A stretch of 63,635 nucleotides of DNA from Sva-07 sp031398325. GTDB taxonomy: Bacteria; Actinomycetota; Acidimicrobiia; Acidimicrobiales; Ilumatobacteraceae. The translations under genes and the position numbers were made by a program. The DNA lies in the NCBI GenBank assembly GCA_031398325.1, contig JANNNB010000241.1, positions 1-63,635 on the forward strand, given 5' to 3'. Of this stretch, positions 7,248-15,992 are shown one piece after another (within the stretch, counting starts at the first letter, position 1; the number at the start of each line of letters is the position of its first letter). Under the pieces are notes generated by a model. It was not told the DNA's origin, did not search any database, and worked only from the letters and a program-made list of their open reading frames with translations.

Positions 7248-9532
7248 CAACAGGTCCACGACCCACCGCACCCGCCGGCTTCCAGGGCACGATCGGCCGG
7301 ACCCTCGCGGACTCCGAAGCGTGGTTCGAGGAACCACCGCACCCCGGACCGGAAGCGCCCAACGTCGTCGTCGTGCTGCTCGACGACACCGGGTTTGCCC
7401 AGTTCGGCTGCTACGGCTCCGACATCGACACCCCGAACATCGACGCGCTCGCTGCCAACGGCGTGCAGTTCACCAACTTCCACGTGACTCCGCTGTGCTC
7501 ACCGACGCGGGCCTCGCTGCTCACCGGGCGTTCCCAGCACGCCGTCGGCATGCGCTCGGTGTCGAACTTCCGGACCGGCTTCCCGAATCAGCTCGGCCAC
7601 ATCACCAATCAGGCGGCGACCGTCGCCGAGGTGCTCCGCGACCATGGCTACGCGACATTCTGTGTCGGCAAATGGCACCTCGCCCCGATGGAGCAGTGCT
7701 CGGCGGCCGGACCGTTCGACCAATGGCCACTCGCCCGCGGCTTCGATCGGTTCTACGGATTCATGGAGGGCGAAACCGACCAGTTCCACCCCGACCTCGT
7801 CTGCGACAACCATCCGATCGAGCCGCCGGCCGGGCCTGACGACGGCTACCACCTGTCCGAGGATCTCGTCGACCAACTGCTGAAGATGGTCTCGGACTCC
7901 ATCGGCGTCCGGCCAGATCGGCCCTTCTTCGCGTACGTCCCGTTCGGGGCCACGCACGCTCCTCACCAGGCGCCCGCCAGCTACATGGAGAAGTACCGGG
8001 GCCGGTTCGACGAGGGTTGGGACGTCGTGCGTCAGCGTTGGTTCGAGCGCCAGCTCGCGCTCGGTGTGATCCCAGAGGGCACGCAGCTCGCGCCGCGCAA
8101 CCCTGGCGTCGACGCGTGGGACGACCTTCCGGAGAACCAGCAACGGCTCTCCTGTCGTCTGCAGGAGGCGTTCGCCGCATTCCTCGATCACACCGACGAC
8201 CAGATCGGCCGGCTGGTCGAGGGGCTGCGGGCAATCGGCCAGCTCGACAACACGGTGCTCGTGCTGCTGACCGACAACGGGGCGTCCCAGGAGGGCGGCC
8301 CGTTCGGCGTGATGCACGAGATGAAGTTCTTCAACGGCATCTTCGAGACCCCCGACCAGGCCATCGACCGGATCGACGACATCGGAGGCCCGCACAGCCA
8401 CACCAACTACCCCTGGGGTTGGGCGCAGTGCGGCAACACGCCGTTCAAGTGGTACAAGCAAAACACCCACGAAGGTGGCGTCCACGTCCCCCTCATCGTC
8501 CACGCCCCCGGTCTCGTCACCGATGCCGGGAGCAAGCGTCAGCAGTTCGTGAACGTGTCCGACATTGTCCCGACGATCTACGAACTGGTCGGCGTCGTTC
8601 CGCCCGACGTGTACCGCGGTGTCGAGCAGCTTCCCGTGACCGGTCGTTCGTTCGCGCCGGTGCTCCTCGACGAGCGTGCTCCTGCGACCAACACGTTGCA
8701 GTACTTCGAGCAGGCGGGCAGCCGAGCCCTCGTCGCCCACGACGGCGACGTGATGTGGAAGGCGGTGTGCAAGCACGACAAGGGTGCGGACTACGACACC
8801 GAGCCGTGGGAGCTGTACCGCGTCAGCGACGACTGGTCGGAGTGCCACGACCTCGCCGCCGCACAGCCCGAGAAGCTGGCCGAGCTGATCGAGTCGTGGT
8901 GGCAGGAGGCGGAGCGCCACGGCGTGCTCCCGCTCGACGACCGCATGGTCGAACTGTTCGGCGCCCGCTTCCGGCCGAACTCGCCGCATCCCGCAGACCG
9001 GCGCTACGTCTACCGGCCGCCGATGTCGCCCCTGCCGGGCCAGGCGTCGGCAGCGATCGGCGGTCGAGCCTTCGACCTCACCGCGACGGTCACACGCGAC
9101 GCCGGCGACGAGGGCGTGCTGTTCGCGACCGGCACGCAGAACTCCGGCGTGTCCGTGTTCGTCCAGAACGACCGGCTCGTCGTCGACTACAACGCGTTCG
9201 ACGACCACACGATCCTCGAGTCCGATGTGGAGATCCCACCCGGCACATCGACCCTCGTCGCGCAGTTCCGGCGCGGGGCAGGCATGGCCGGGAGCATGGC
9301 CGTCGAAGTCGACGGGGTGCCGGCCGGTTCGGCCGAGTTGTCGCTGTTCATGCGCATGATGTCGTCGGTCGGGCCGAGCATCGCCTATGACCACGGTTCG
9401 GCCGTGTCCAACCGATACGACGCGCCGTTCGCCTTCACCGGCGAGCTCCACGAGATCGTCATCCAACTCCTCTCGCCCCAGGACCTCGAAGCTCGCGCCG
9501 CCGAAGCCGCCGCAGAAATGAGCCGCCAATGA
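7244..9532 (+). CDS. Large type I sulfatase (arylsulfatase family)
   Basis: The 762-residue formylglycine-type sulfatase has metal ligands Asp47-Asp48 (VVLLDDTGFAQ), and the modification motif CSPTRASLLTGR places the formylglycine precursor at Cys85. Further motifs are GKWHL, a second metal pair in LLTDNGAS, and a C-terminal beta-rich domain (~610-740). No export signal is seen, so it is probably cytoplasmic. It hydrolyses sulfate esters; the length matches the large mycobacterial/actinobacterial arylsulfatases. The chosen ATG overlaps the tetR stop. A formylglycine-generating enzyme is needed for activity and is not in the window. Confidence 0.88.
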   Translation: MTTGPRPTAPAGFQGTIGRTLADSEAWFEEPPHPGPEAPNVVVVLLDDTGFAQFGCYGSDIDTPNIDALAANGVQFTNFHVTPLCSPTRASLLTGRSQHAVGMRSVSNFRTGFPNQLGHITNQAATVAEVLRDHGYATFCVGKWHLAPMEQCSAAGPFDQWPLARGFDRFYGFMEGETDQFHPDLVCDNHPIEPPAGPDDGYHLSEDLVDQLLKMVSDSIGVRPDRPFFAYVPFGATHAPHQAPASYMEKYRGRFDEGWDVVRQRWFERQLALGVIPEGTQLAPRNPGVDAWDDLPENQQRLSCRLQEAFAAFLDHTDDQIGRLVEGLRAIGQLDNTVLVLLTDNGASQEGGPFGVMHEMKFFNGIFETPDQAIDRIDDIGGPHSHTNYPWGWAQCGNTPFKWYKQNTHEGGVHVPLIVHAPGLVTDAGSKRQQFVNVSDIVPTIYELVGVVPPDVYRGVEQLPVTGRSFAPVLLDERAPATNTLQYFEQAGSRALVAHDGDVMWKAVCKHDKGADYDTEPWELYRVSDDWSECHDLAAAQPEKLAELIESWWQEAERHGVLPLDDRMVELFGARFRPNSPHPADRRYVYRPPMSPLPGQASAAIGGRAFDLTATVTRDAGDEGVLFATGTQNSGVSVFVQNDRLVVDYNAFDDHTILESDVEIPPGTSTLVAQFRRGAGMAGSMAVEVDGVPAGSAELSLFMRMMSSVGPSIAYDHGSAVSNRYDAPFAFTGELHEIVIQLLSPQDLEARAAEAAAEMSRQ

Positions 9533-10380
9533 TCGCCGTCACCCTCCTCGGAACGGGCAGCCCCTTGCCGAGCCCCGACCGCGCCGGCCCGGCCACCTTG
9601 ATCTCGGCCGGCGACGAACACCTCCTCGTCGACGCCGGCCGCGGTGTACTGATGCGCCTCGCCGCCGCGGGCCTCGGGGCACCGAACCTCTCGGCGGTCC
9701 TGCTCACCCACCTCCACAGCGACCACATCACCGACCTCAACGACGTCATCACCACACGGTGGGTCATGTCGTTCGCCCCTGCGCCGCTCACGATCGTGGG
9801 TCCGGTCGGGACGAAGGTCGTGGTCGACCACATCCTCGCCTCGCTGGAACCCGACGTGGGGTATCGCATCGCCCACCACGAGGATCTCGAGGGCCCGCCG
9901 CAGATCCACGTCGTCGAGGTGACCGAGGGACCCGTCGACCTGCCCGGCACCGTGTCGATCCGTTGCGCGCCGACCGACCACAAGCCGGTCGAGCCGAGCG
10001 TCGGCTTCCGCTTCGACGTCGACGGCGTCGCCGTGGTCGCCGCCGGTGACACGGTGCCCTGTGCCGGCCTCGACTTGCTCTGCGACGGTGCCGACGCGCT
10101 CGTCCACACCGTGATCCGCAAGGACATCATCGCCAACCTTCCGATGCAGCGGATCAAGGACACCCTCGACTACCACTCGTCGCCCGAAGAGGCCGCCCAG
10201 ACCGCGACCCGCGGCCGCGTCGGCACGCTCATCCTCACCCACTACGTCCCACCGATCCCCACCGGGGGAGCGGGTGACGACTGGAAGGCGCTTGCGGCCG
10301 AACACTTCTCCGGCGTCGTCGAACTCGGCGACGACCTGCATCGCATCGAAGTCCACCCCACGACAGGAGCCGCATCATGA
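9529..10380 (+). CDS. Metallo-beta-lactamase-fold hydrolase (RNase Z/arylsulfatase AtsA-like)
   Basis: The 283-residue MBL-fold protein starts MIAVTLLGTGSPLPSPDRAG and carries the zinc motif HLHSDH (about residues 63-68), a late Asp in AAGDTV and a final His in LILTHYVPP. This layout is that of the RNase Z/AtsA branch, which includes aryl- and alkyl-ester or sulfate hydrolases as well as tRNase Z. The operon setting (ATGA overlaps with sulfatase and dehalogenase) makes a small-molecule hydrolase more likely than tRNA processing. The substrate is unknown. Confidence 0.85.
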   Translation: MIAVTLLGTGSPLPSPDRAGPATLISAGDEHLLVDAGRGVLMRLAAAGLGAPNLSAVLLTHLHSDHITDLNDVITTRWVMSFAPAPLTIVGPVGTKVVVDHILASLEPDVGYRIAHHEDLEGPPQIHVVEVTEGPVDLPGTVSIRCAPTDHKPVEPSVGFRFDVDGVAVVAAGDTVPCAGLDLLCDGADALVHTVIRKDIIANLPMQRIKDTLDYHSSPEEAAQTATRGRVGTLILTHYVPPIPTGGAGDDWKALAAEHFSGVVELGDDLHRIEVHPTTGAAS

Positions 10381-11282
10381 AGACACTTCGCACCCCCGAC
10401 GAGCGCTTCGCCGATCTCCCGGGCTACCCGTTCGCCCCGCACTACGCGGAGATCCCCGACGGCGACGGCGGCACCCTGCGCGTCCACTACCTCGACGAAG
10501 GGCCGGCGGACGCCGCACCGATCGTGCTCATGCACGGCGAACCGTCGTGGAGCTACCTGTACCGCAAGATGATCCCCATCCTCGTCGACGCCGGTAACCG
10601 CGTCATCGCCCCTGACCTCGTCGGCTTCGGTCGCAGCGACAAGCCGACGGAGATGAGCGACTACACCTACGCCCGCCATGTCGCTTGGATGGACACGCTG
10701 CTCGTCGATCACCTCGACATCGGCGACGCGACCTTCTTCGGCCAGGACTGGGGAGGTCTCGTCGGCCTCCGCGTGGTCGCTGCGAACCCTGATCGATTCG
10801 CCCGGATCGTCATCGGCAACACCGGCCTGCCGACCGGCGACCGCAACCCCGGCAAGGCGTTCCTGGCCTGGCAGAAGTTCTCCCAGACGTCGCCGACGTT
10901 CGACATCGGCACCCTCATCGACGCCGCGACGATCACGAAGCTGTCCGCCGAGGAGGTCGCCGCATACGACGCACCGTTCCCCGACGACTCCTACAAGGCC
11001 GGCGCCCGCATCTTCCCGACGCTCGTGCCGACCTCGCCGGACGACCCCGAAGCGCCCGCCAACCGCGAGGCGTGGACGGTGTTCGACGCGTGGGACAAGC
11101 CGTTCGTGTGCTGCTTCAGCGACAGCGACCCGATCACCGCCGGTGGTGAGGCGGCGTTCATCGGACGTATCCCCGGCACCGACGGACAGCCCCACATCAC
11201 CACCGCCAACGCGCACCACTTCTTCCAGGAAGACGCCGCAGATCAACTCGCACAACTTCTCATCGACGTCATCGGACGATGA
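10377..11282 (+). CDS. Haloalkane dehalogenase (HLD-I type), rightward arm
   Basis: The 301-residue alpha/beta-hydrolase has HGEPSWSYLYR (53-63), nucleophile Asp124 plus halide-binding Trp125 (GQDWGG), a second candidate halide Trp165, catalytic Asp251 (FSDSDPIT) and His281 (AHHFFQED). D124/W125 fall at the same numbers as in the Xanthobacter enzyme DhlA. All expected HLD-I features are intact, so dehalogenation is the best call. It overlaps its neighbours by four bases at both ends. It shares little beyond motifs with the divergent dehalogenase at 5.6-6.5 kb, so the two probably act on different substrates or steps. Confidence 0.88.
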   Translation: MKTLRTPDERFADLPGYPFAPHYAEIPDGDGGTLRVHYLDEGPADAAPIVLMHGEPSWSYLYRKMIPILVDAGNRVIAPDLVGFGRSDKPTEMSDYTYARHVAWMDTLLVDHLDIGDATFFGQDWGGLVGLRVVAANPDRFARIVIGNTGLPTGDRNPGKAFLAWQKFSQTSPTFDIGTLIDAATITKLSAEEVAAYDAPFPDDSYKAGARIFPTLVPTSPDDPEAPANREAWTVFDAWDKPFVCCFSDSDPITAGGEAAFIGRIPGTDGQPHITTANAHHFFQEDAADQLAQLLIDVIGR

Positions 11283-12226
11283 CCTCGACGGCTCCGGCCG
11301 ATCCGGTCGACCCCGACACGGTCGACTGGCTCGACCTCACCCGGCGCGCTGCGCTCGCCTCGCATCGGCTGGTCGGCTGGATCTACTGGGACCCGGTGGC
11401 GATCGAGCGCTATACCGCCCTCGGACCGGCCCAGTTCGGCTACTACATGTCCACCCGGGCCGCATCGCTCGCCGACGCCGGCAACGCCGCGGTCGCTGCC
11501 GCGTTCTACTCGATCAGCCCACCGTTCATCGCCATGTGCCTCGACGACTGCCGGCGCCACACCACGTTCGAAGCTGCGGCAGGAGCCCGCGACGAGGGCG
11601 TCGTGGCCGGCCTGCGGGCCCACGTACCCGAGATCTGCGGCGAACTGGCGACCCTCGCCGAACCATTGTGGGCTGCGGCGGACACGTTGCCCGTCGCCGG
11701 ACGGGTCCTTTTCGCCACGCTGCTCGAGCAGCCCCGGCCTGACGATCCGCTGCTGTCGGCGTGGCTCGCGGTCAACTGCATCCGCGAGTGGCGCGGCGAC
11801 ACGCACTGGGCGATCCAGACCGCGGCGGACATCGGCCAGGTCGAGGCCGGCATCCTCGACGGTGCCTGGCGGAACTACCCCGACGACTGGCTGCCCCGCA
11901 GCCGAGGGGCCGACGACGCCGCCCTCGCCTCCGCGTTCACCGAACTCGAACGACGTGGCCTCGCCACCGACGGTGTCGTCGATGCCCGGGGCCTCGCGTA
12001 CCGGCAGGGGCTGGAGGACCGTCTCGACACGCTTGCCTCGCTGGCCTGGCGAGCGCTCGGCGCCGACCGCACGGTGCAGCTCCTCGACCTCGTCGAACCC
12101 GTGGGCGCCCGGCTCGTCGAGCGCATCGACCTCACCGCGGGACCCAACTGGATGCCCGCCGCCCGCGATCGGGCACCGCGACCAGCATCTCGAAGCCCGC
12201 ACCCACACGAACAGGAGAAAGCATGA
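11279..12226 (+). CDS. SCO6745-family (SalK-like) protein
   Basis: The 315-residue all-helical protein lacks a signal peptide. The early pattern (R..ALASHRLVGWIYW, then YYMSTRAASLADAGNAAVAA and AFYSISP) matches the actinobacterial SCO6745/SalK family, whose function is not established. The C-terminal tail after residue ~290 is Arg/Pro/His-rich and probably disordered. ATGA overlaps on both sides place it firmly in the sulfatase/dehalogenase operon. I cannot assign an activity. Confidence 0.75.
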   Translation: MTSTAPADPVDPDTVDWLDLTRRAALASHRLVGWIYWDPVAIERYTALGPAQFGYYMSTRAASLADAGNAAVAAAFYSISPPFIAMCLDDCRRHTTFEAAAGARDEGVVAGLRAHVPEICGELATLAEPLWAAADTLPVAGRVLFATLLEQPRPDDPLLSAWLAVNCIREWRGDTHWAIQTAADIGQVEAGILDGAWRNYPDDWLPRSRGADDAALASAFTELERRGLATDGVVDARGLAYRQGLEDRLDTLASLAWRALGADRTVQLLDLVEPVGARLVERIDLTAGPNWMPAARDRAPRPASRSPHPHEQEKA

Positions 12227-13047
12227 GCACCACCGCACCCCGCTACGGCCAGGTCGATCGCGACTACGGCATGCGACTCGCCACCACCCCTGCCGACGAG
12301 GACGGCCCGGTCTGGATGGTGAACTTGATGAAGTACCGAGCGTTGGCGGAGTATGCCGACGGGCGCGAGTCGGCCCTGAGCGGCCAGGAGGCCGACGACG
12401 AGTATGCGCCGCTCGAGTCGCTCGCCGCCATCGGCGCGCGGCCGGTGTTCTTCGGGACGGTCGACCAACAGTTGCTCGGTGATGCGCCGATCTGGGATCG
12501 CATCGGGGTGGTCAAGTACCCGACCCGTCGTTCCTTCATCGAGATGCAGTCCCGCCCCGAGTTCCAGAAGTCACACGAACACAAGGACGCCGGGATGGAA
12601 AGCACGATCGTCATGGGCTGCCAACCGATGCCGTTCCCCACGGCACCGAGCGGCGTCTCCGAGGTGGACTGGGCCGATGTGCCCCACCCTCCCACCGACG
12701 ACGACGGGCCGGTGATGGTGCTGCACGTCATCCGCTTCGAAGACGTCGAGGCCGCGCACATCACCCCCAGCGAGATGGAGGCGTACAGCTCTGCAGCAGC
12801 CGTCTCGGCATCTCGGCACGGTGTCAGGATCGCCGGGTGGTTCGCCGTCGAGGGAACGATCGTCGGCGACGGTCGCGCCTGGCACCAGGTTCGCTTCAAC
12901 TCGTTCCCGAGCAAGCGGGCATTCATGGCAGTGGTCACCGATCCGGAACGGCTCGAAGCTCAGAAGCACCACCGCGAGAAGGCCATCGCCGACACCTACA
13001 CGATGATCGTGCGCCCGACCATCGACCTGCTCGAGCAGTCCATCTAA
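12223..13047 (+). CDS. Duplicated dimeric alpha/beta-barrel protein (DUF1330-like)
   Basis: The 274-residue protein is made of two similar halves (about 20-125 and 160-265), each opening with a strand such as VWMVNLMKYR or VMVLHVIRF and later holding a RRSFIEMQSRPEF- or KRAFMAVVTDPE-type helix. This is the ferredoxin-like dimeric barrel of the DUF1330/monooxygenase-like group, here fused head to tail. Such folds often shield reactive intermediates or bind small aromatics. It is the last gene of the TetR-led operon. The function in the pathway is unknown. Confidence 0.72.
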   Translation: MSTTAPRYGQVDRDYGMRLATTPADEDGPVWMVNLMKYRALAEYADGRESALSGQEADDEYAPLESLAAIGARPVFFGTVDQQLLGDAPIWDRIGVVKYPTRRSFIEMQSRPEFQKSHEHKDAGMESTIVMGCQPMPFPTAPSGVSEVDWADVPHPPTDDDGPVMVLHVIRFEDVEAAHITPSEMEAYSSAAAVSASRHGVRIAGWFAVEGTIVGDGRAWHQVRFNSFPSKRAFMAVVTDPERLEAQKHHREKAIADTYTMIVRPTIDLLEQSI

Positions 13048-13118
13048 CGAGTCGCACGCCATTCTCGGAGGAACTACTCCGGCATCGCGGCGATCGCCCT
13101 GGAACGCGGCGCGACGCC

Positions 13119-13397
13119 CTAACCGAGGCGCTGCACGCGTTGCCGGTGGTTGCTGCGATTGTCGCCGTCGATCCCTGACTTCTTGGTCCCCGTGATCTCG
13201 TCAACCTTGGCGTCGTTACCGGTCACCGGTTGCGCCGTGACGCGCGTTTCGTGCTCGAAATTGTGTGACTTGTCGGTGTTTCGGTAGTAGCGCCAGAAAC
13301 CGAAGTAGGCCGCTCCTCCGCCCAGCGGTCCAGTCGCGAGGATCCAGGCCGGCCCGCCGTCGTCGGCTGCCAGCGCGCCCAGCAAGGTGGCGATCAT
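13119..13397 (-). CDS. Small membrane-anchored protein next to the zinc-ribbon protein
   Basis: The 92-residue protein has one N-terminal hydrophobic segment (residues ~2-30, Gly-rich, ending YFGFWRYYRN) and a charged, probably cytoplasmic tail. The start codon overlaps the stop of the zinc-ribbon gene upstream by four bases (ATGA), so the two are coupled. I do not recognise it. Its place suggests a third component of the SPFH/zinc-ribbon module. Confidence 0.65.
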   Translation of the reverse strand: MIATLLGALAADDGGPAWILATGPLGGGAAYFGFWRYYRNTDKSHNFEHETRVTAQPVTGNDAKVDEITGTKKSGIDGDNRSNHRQRVQRLG

Positions 13398-14644
13398 GAC
13401 GCTGCCGCCAGGATCGCAATAGCGATGACCTCGATGACGCCGCCGAAGGCCACCGCTGCGCCGACCAGGCGCTTCTGCGAGACCGGGACGCTGCCCATCA
13501 CCTCACCGGTTCGGCCATTGACCGCGATGTAGTGCACCATGCCCTTGCCGCCGCTCTCGTGGTAGTAGGAGTACAACCAGACCGGCAGGTACATCGCTAC
13601 CCAGCGGGTGCCGTGTACCTCGAGCTTCTCGCGCTCCCATCGCACGCCGCGGTCGTATCGATCGACGCTCGACACCAGCTGTGCCCTCGCGATCGACAGC
13701 ATCTGGTCTTGGAGTTCCGGGTGCAGATGGGTGACGTCCTGGTCGCGCTTCTCCGACGTGAAGCCGGTGAGATAGCTGGCGTTCCACTTCACCGCGTTCT
13801 CCGTGTCGAACGGCAGGATCGTGTTGATGATGTTGTTCGTGTTGACCGAGGAGTCGTGGTTCGCCCGCTCAGCTGACGACTCGATCGTCAGATCGTCCAC
13901 CGTGAAGTCGACGTGGCGCTGCACCTCGAACACGTCGGCGTCGTACACGGTCTCCTTATTGTCACCCGAGCCTCGCGTGTACTGGCGCGTCTCGATCTCA
14001 CCGAAGCCGGCGACATCGGCACTCAGGTTGCCGTCGATCACCATGTACGGCATGTAGACGCCGACGACGTTCTCCGACTTGAACTCGCGCACGAACGCTC
14101 GGTCGGCGAACATGCGGCGCTTGCCGGCGAACTCGTTGATCTTCTCCATCGCCGCGGCGTGGGTGATCTTGAACGGCAGCACGGCGTCGGGCACCGCGCC
14201 GTTGGGCACCTGCTCGTTGACGGTGAGCACGTGGCGACACCAGTGGCAGCGCGAGCCCATCTGCTCCGCCGTGTTCACGACCACTTCGGCGCCGCAGCCG
14301 GCGCACTTCATGGTGATCATGGTGTCGGCGCCGGTGTCGATGTCGGTGGCCCCCGAACCCATCGTCGTACCGCGCAGCGCCGTGAGATCGCCGTTGGCGA
14401 TGGTCTCGTCGAGACGCGCCTCGGACCACTCGTGCCGGCAGAACAGGCAGATCAGCGTTCCGGCGGACGGGCGCAACTGGATGTCGGTCGCACCGCACTG
14501 CGGGCAACGGTTGACCCCGTCGTCGAGGCCGGTGTTCCGCGTGTCGATGGTCGGGCTGTCGATGGGCGCGCTCGCAGGCGGATCGATCGGGGCGTCGGCC
14601 AACGGATTGTGGTCGCCGGCACCCGGAGGTGGCAGGTTCGTCAT
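13394..14644 (-). CDS. Double zinc-ribbon membrane protein (YdjG-like)
   Basis: The 416-residue protein has a Pro/Asp-rich start, a first zinc ribbon (CPQC, about 47-50, with CLFC about 66-69), a second (CAGC and CHWC, about 114-136), a large beta-rich central region, and a C-terminal hydrophobic segment (~395-415). TFIIB-type ribbons joined to a membrane protein occur in Bacillus subtilis YdjG, which works with the SPFH protein YdjI and the PspA-like YdjF at the membrane. An SPFH gene lies just upstream here. By analogy it should take part in membrane-stress organisation; the role is not proven. Confidence 0.75.
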   Translation of the reverse strand: MTNLPPPGAGDHNPLADAPIDPPASAPIDSPTIDTRNTGLDDGVNRCPQCGATDIQLRPSAGTLICLFCRHEWSEARLDETIANGDLTALRGTTMGSGATDIDTGADTMITMKCAGCGAEVVVNTAEQMGSRCHWCRHVLTVNEQVPNGAVPDAVLPFKITHAAAMEKINEFAGKRRMFADRAFVREFKSENVVGVYMPYMVIDGNLSADVAGFGEIETRQYTRGSGDNKETVYDADVFEVQRHVDFTVDDLTIESSAERANHDSSVNTNNIINTILPFDTENAVKWNASYLTGFTSEKRDQDVTHLHPELQDQMLSIARAQLVSSVDRYDRGVRWEREKLEVHGTRWVAMYLPVWLYSYYHESGGKGMVHYIAVNGRTGEVMGSVPVSQKRLVGAAVAFGGVIEVIAIAILAAAS

Positions 14645-14665
14645 GTCAGTTCTGCCCGCTCGGAC

Positions 14666-15886
14666 TCAGAGTCCGAGCACCTTGTTCTTGGCCGCGTCGT
14701 AGTCCTCTTGCGTGATCAGACCGGCGTCGAGCATCTCCTTGAACTTCGCCAGCTGTGCCATCGGGTCGTCGGCTGCAGGCGCCGCCGGTGCCGGTGGGGG
14801 CGGCGGAGGAGGAGTGGGCGCTGCGGCGGCCGGGGGAGGCGTGCTCTGGCCGCCGATTCCCGGCACCGGCTGTTGCAGCCCACCAAGACCGGTCGCCCCC
14901 GCAGCCATGCCCATGCCGATCAGGCCGGCGCTCCCGGTGTTCTCGCCCGCCGACTCGAAGCCCGACGCGACCGAGGCCTGGAGGTTCGAGTTGCCGCGTG
15001 CGCCCGAGAGCGCATCGGCGCGCTGCACGTTGCGGAGCAGTTCGCGGGTCATCTCGTCGTACTCGATCGAGATGATCGCGGTCGCCACGATCTGCAGGCC
15101 GCGTCCTGTCGCCCACTGGTAGTTCTGCTCGACCGCTGCCGACAGGCTCTGGGCGAAACCCACGGAGTCCTGCTGGATCTTGGTGATGCGGTTGCCCTTC
15201 GACGGATCGTTCGTGTACATCGAGAACGCCGGGGCGAGCGACCCGACCACCTCGTTGAACAGCTGCGAGGCGGCGTCGTTCTCGATGTCGGTGAAGTCGA
15301 ACACGTTGCCCGGCTCGAGGTAGGTGGCGGGCACCCATGCCTTGATGAACAGGATCGGGTCGATGATCTTGAGCGTGTAGGTGCCGCGGGTGACGGCACC
15401 GACCTGGGCGTTCATGTACGCGTCGTCCCAGTAGATCTCTGACTGGGTGCCGAAGCGGTTGTTCGGCAACTCCTTCAGCGTCACGAAGAAGGCCCGCTGT
15501 TGCGTGCCCGGTTGGCCGCCGAACTTGAAACGCTCCCACGACGTCTTGATGAGCGGACTCACGATTCCGTCGCCGGCGAAGATCGACTCGGAGTCCTGCG
15601 ACTCACTGTTCCACTCGTAGGCGCCGGCCTCGGCAGCGAAGCCCGTGATCGCGCCCTGCTCCATCAACACGAGGCCGTAGCCCTCCGGCACGAGGATCTT
15701 GCTGCCGTTGCTGATCACTCCTTCGGAGGCCTTGGTGTTCGAGCCTCGCCCTGCGTTCTGACCCTGTGGGACTGCCGCGAACAGGGCCGCCGTCGGGGGC
15801 AGGTCGTCCGGCACGGTGTAGAAGTCTTTCCACTGATCGGCCAGCGTTCCGCCGATTGCGCCCGCTGCCGCCTTGATGAGCCCCAT
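14666..15886 (-). CDS. SPFH-domain protein with SHOCT tail (YdjI-like)
   Basis: The 406-residue protein has an SPFH/band-7-like core (about 60-300, starting near KILVPEGYGLVLMEQG), a Gly/Pro-rich linker with a poly-Pro run (~325-372), and a C-terminal SHOCT motif (PMAQLAKFKEMLDAGLITQE, residues ~374-393, then EDYDAAKNKVLGL). This is the layout of virion-core-like SPFH proteins such as YdjI, which form membrane microdomain scaffolds. The next gene encodes the zinc-ribbon partner. No PspA/YdjF homologue is seen nearby, which sets this locus apart from the Bacillus operon. Confidence 0.85.
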   Translation of the reverse strand: MGLIKAAAGAIGGTLADQWKDFYTVPDDLPPTAALFAAVPQGQNAGRGSNTKASEGVISNGSKILVPEGYGLVLMEQGAITGFAAEAGAYEWNSESQDSESIFAGDGIVSPLIKTSWERFKFGGQPGTQQRAFFVTLKELPNNRFGTQSEIYWDDAYMNAQVGAVTRGTYTLKIIDPILFIKAWVPATYLEPGNVFDFTDIENDAASQLFNEVVGSLAPAFSMYTNDPSKGNRITKIQQDSVGFAQSLSAAVEQNYQWATGRGLQIVATAIISIEYDEMTRELLRNVQRADALSGARGNSNLQASVASGFESAGENTGSAGLIGMGMAAGATGLGGLQQPVPGIGGQSTPPPAAAAPTPPPPPPPAPAAPAADDPMAQLAKFKEMLDAGLITQEDYDAAKNKVLGL

Positions 15887-15992
15887 AGTCAGATTCCTTC
15901 TTCGTCGCCGAGTGGTGAGGCAGCCACCTTAATGACGTGTGGAAGCACCGTGTGATGTACCCAGCAGCAATCCACGCCACCCGACCCGGCGG

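Noticed and set aside
7499..9529. A 676-codon leftward open frame opposite the sulfatase
   Set aside because: It is the antisense shadow of a gene with clear sulfatase motifs; its translation has no family pattern.
9529..10380. tRNase Z
   Set aside because: The zinc motifs fit, but the operon setting with sulfatase and dehalogenases favours a small-molecule hydrolase.
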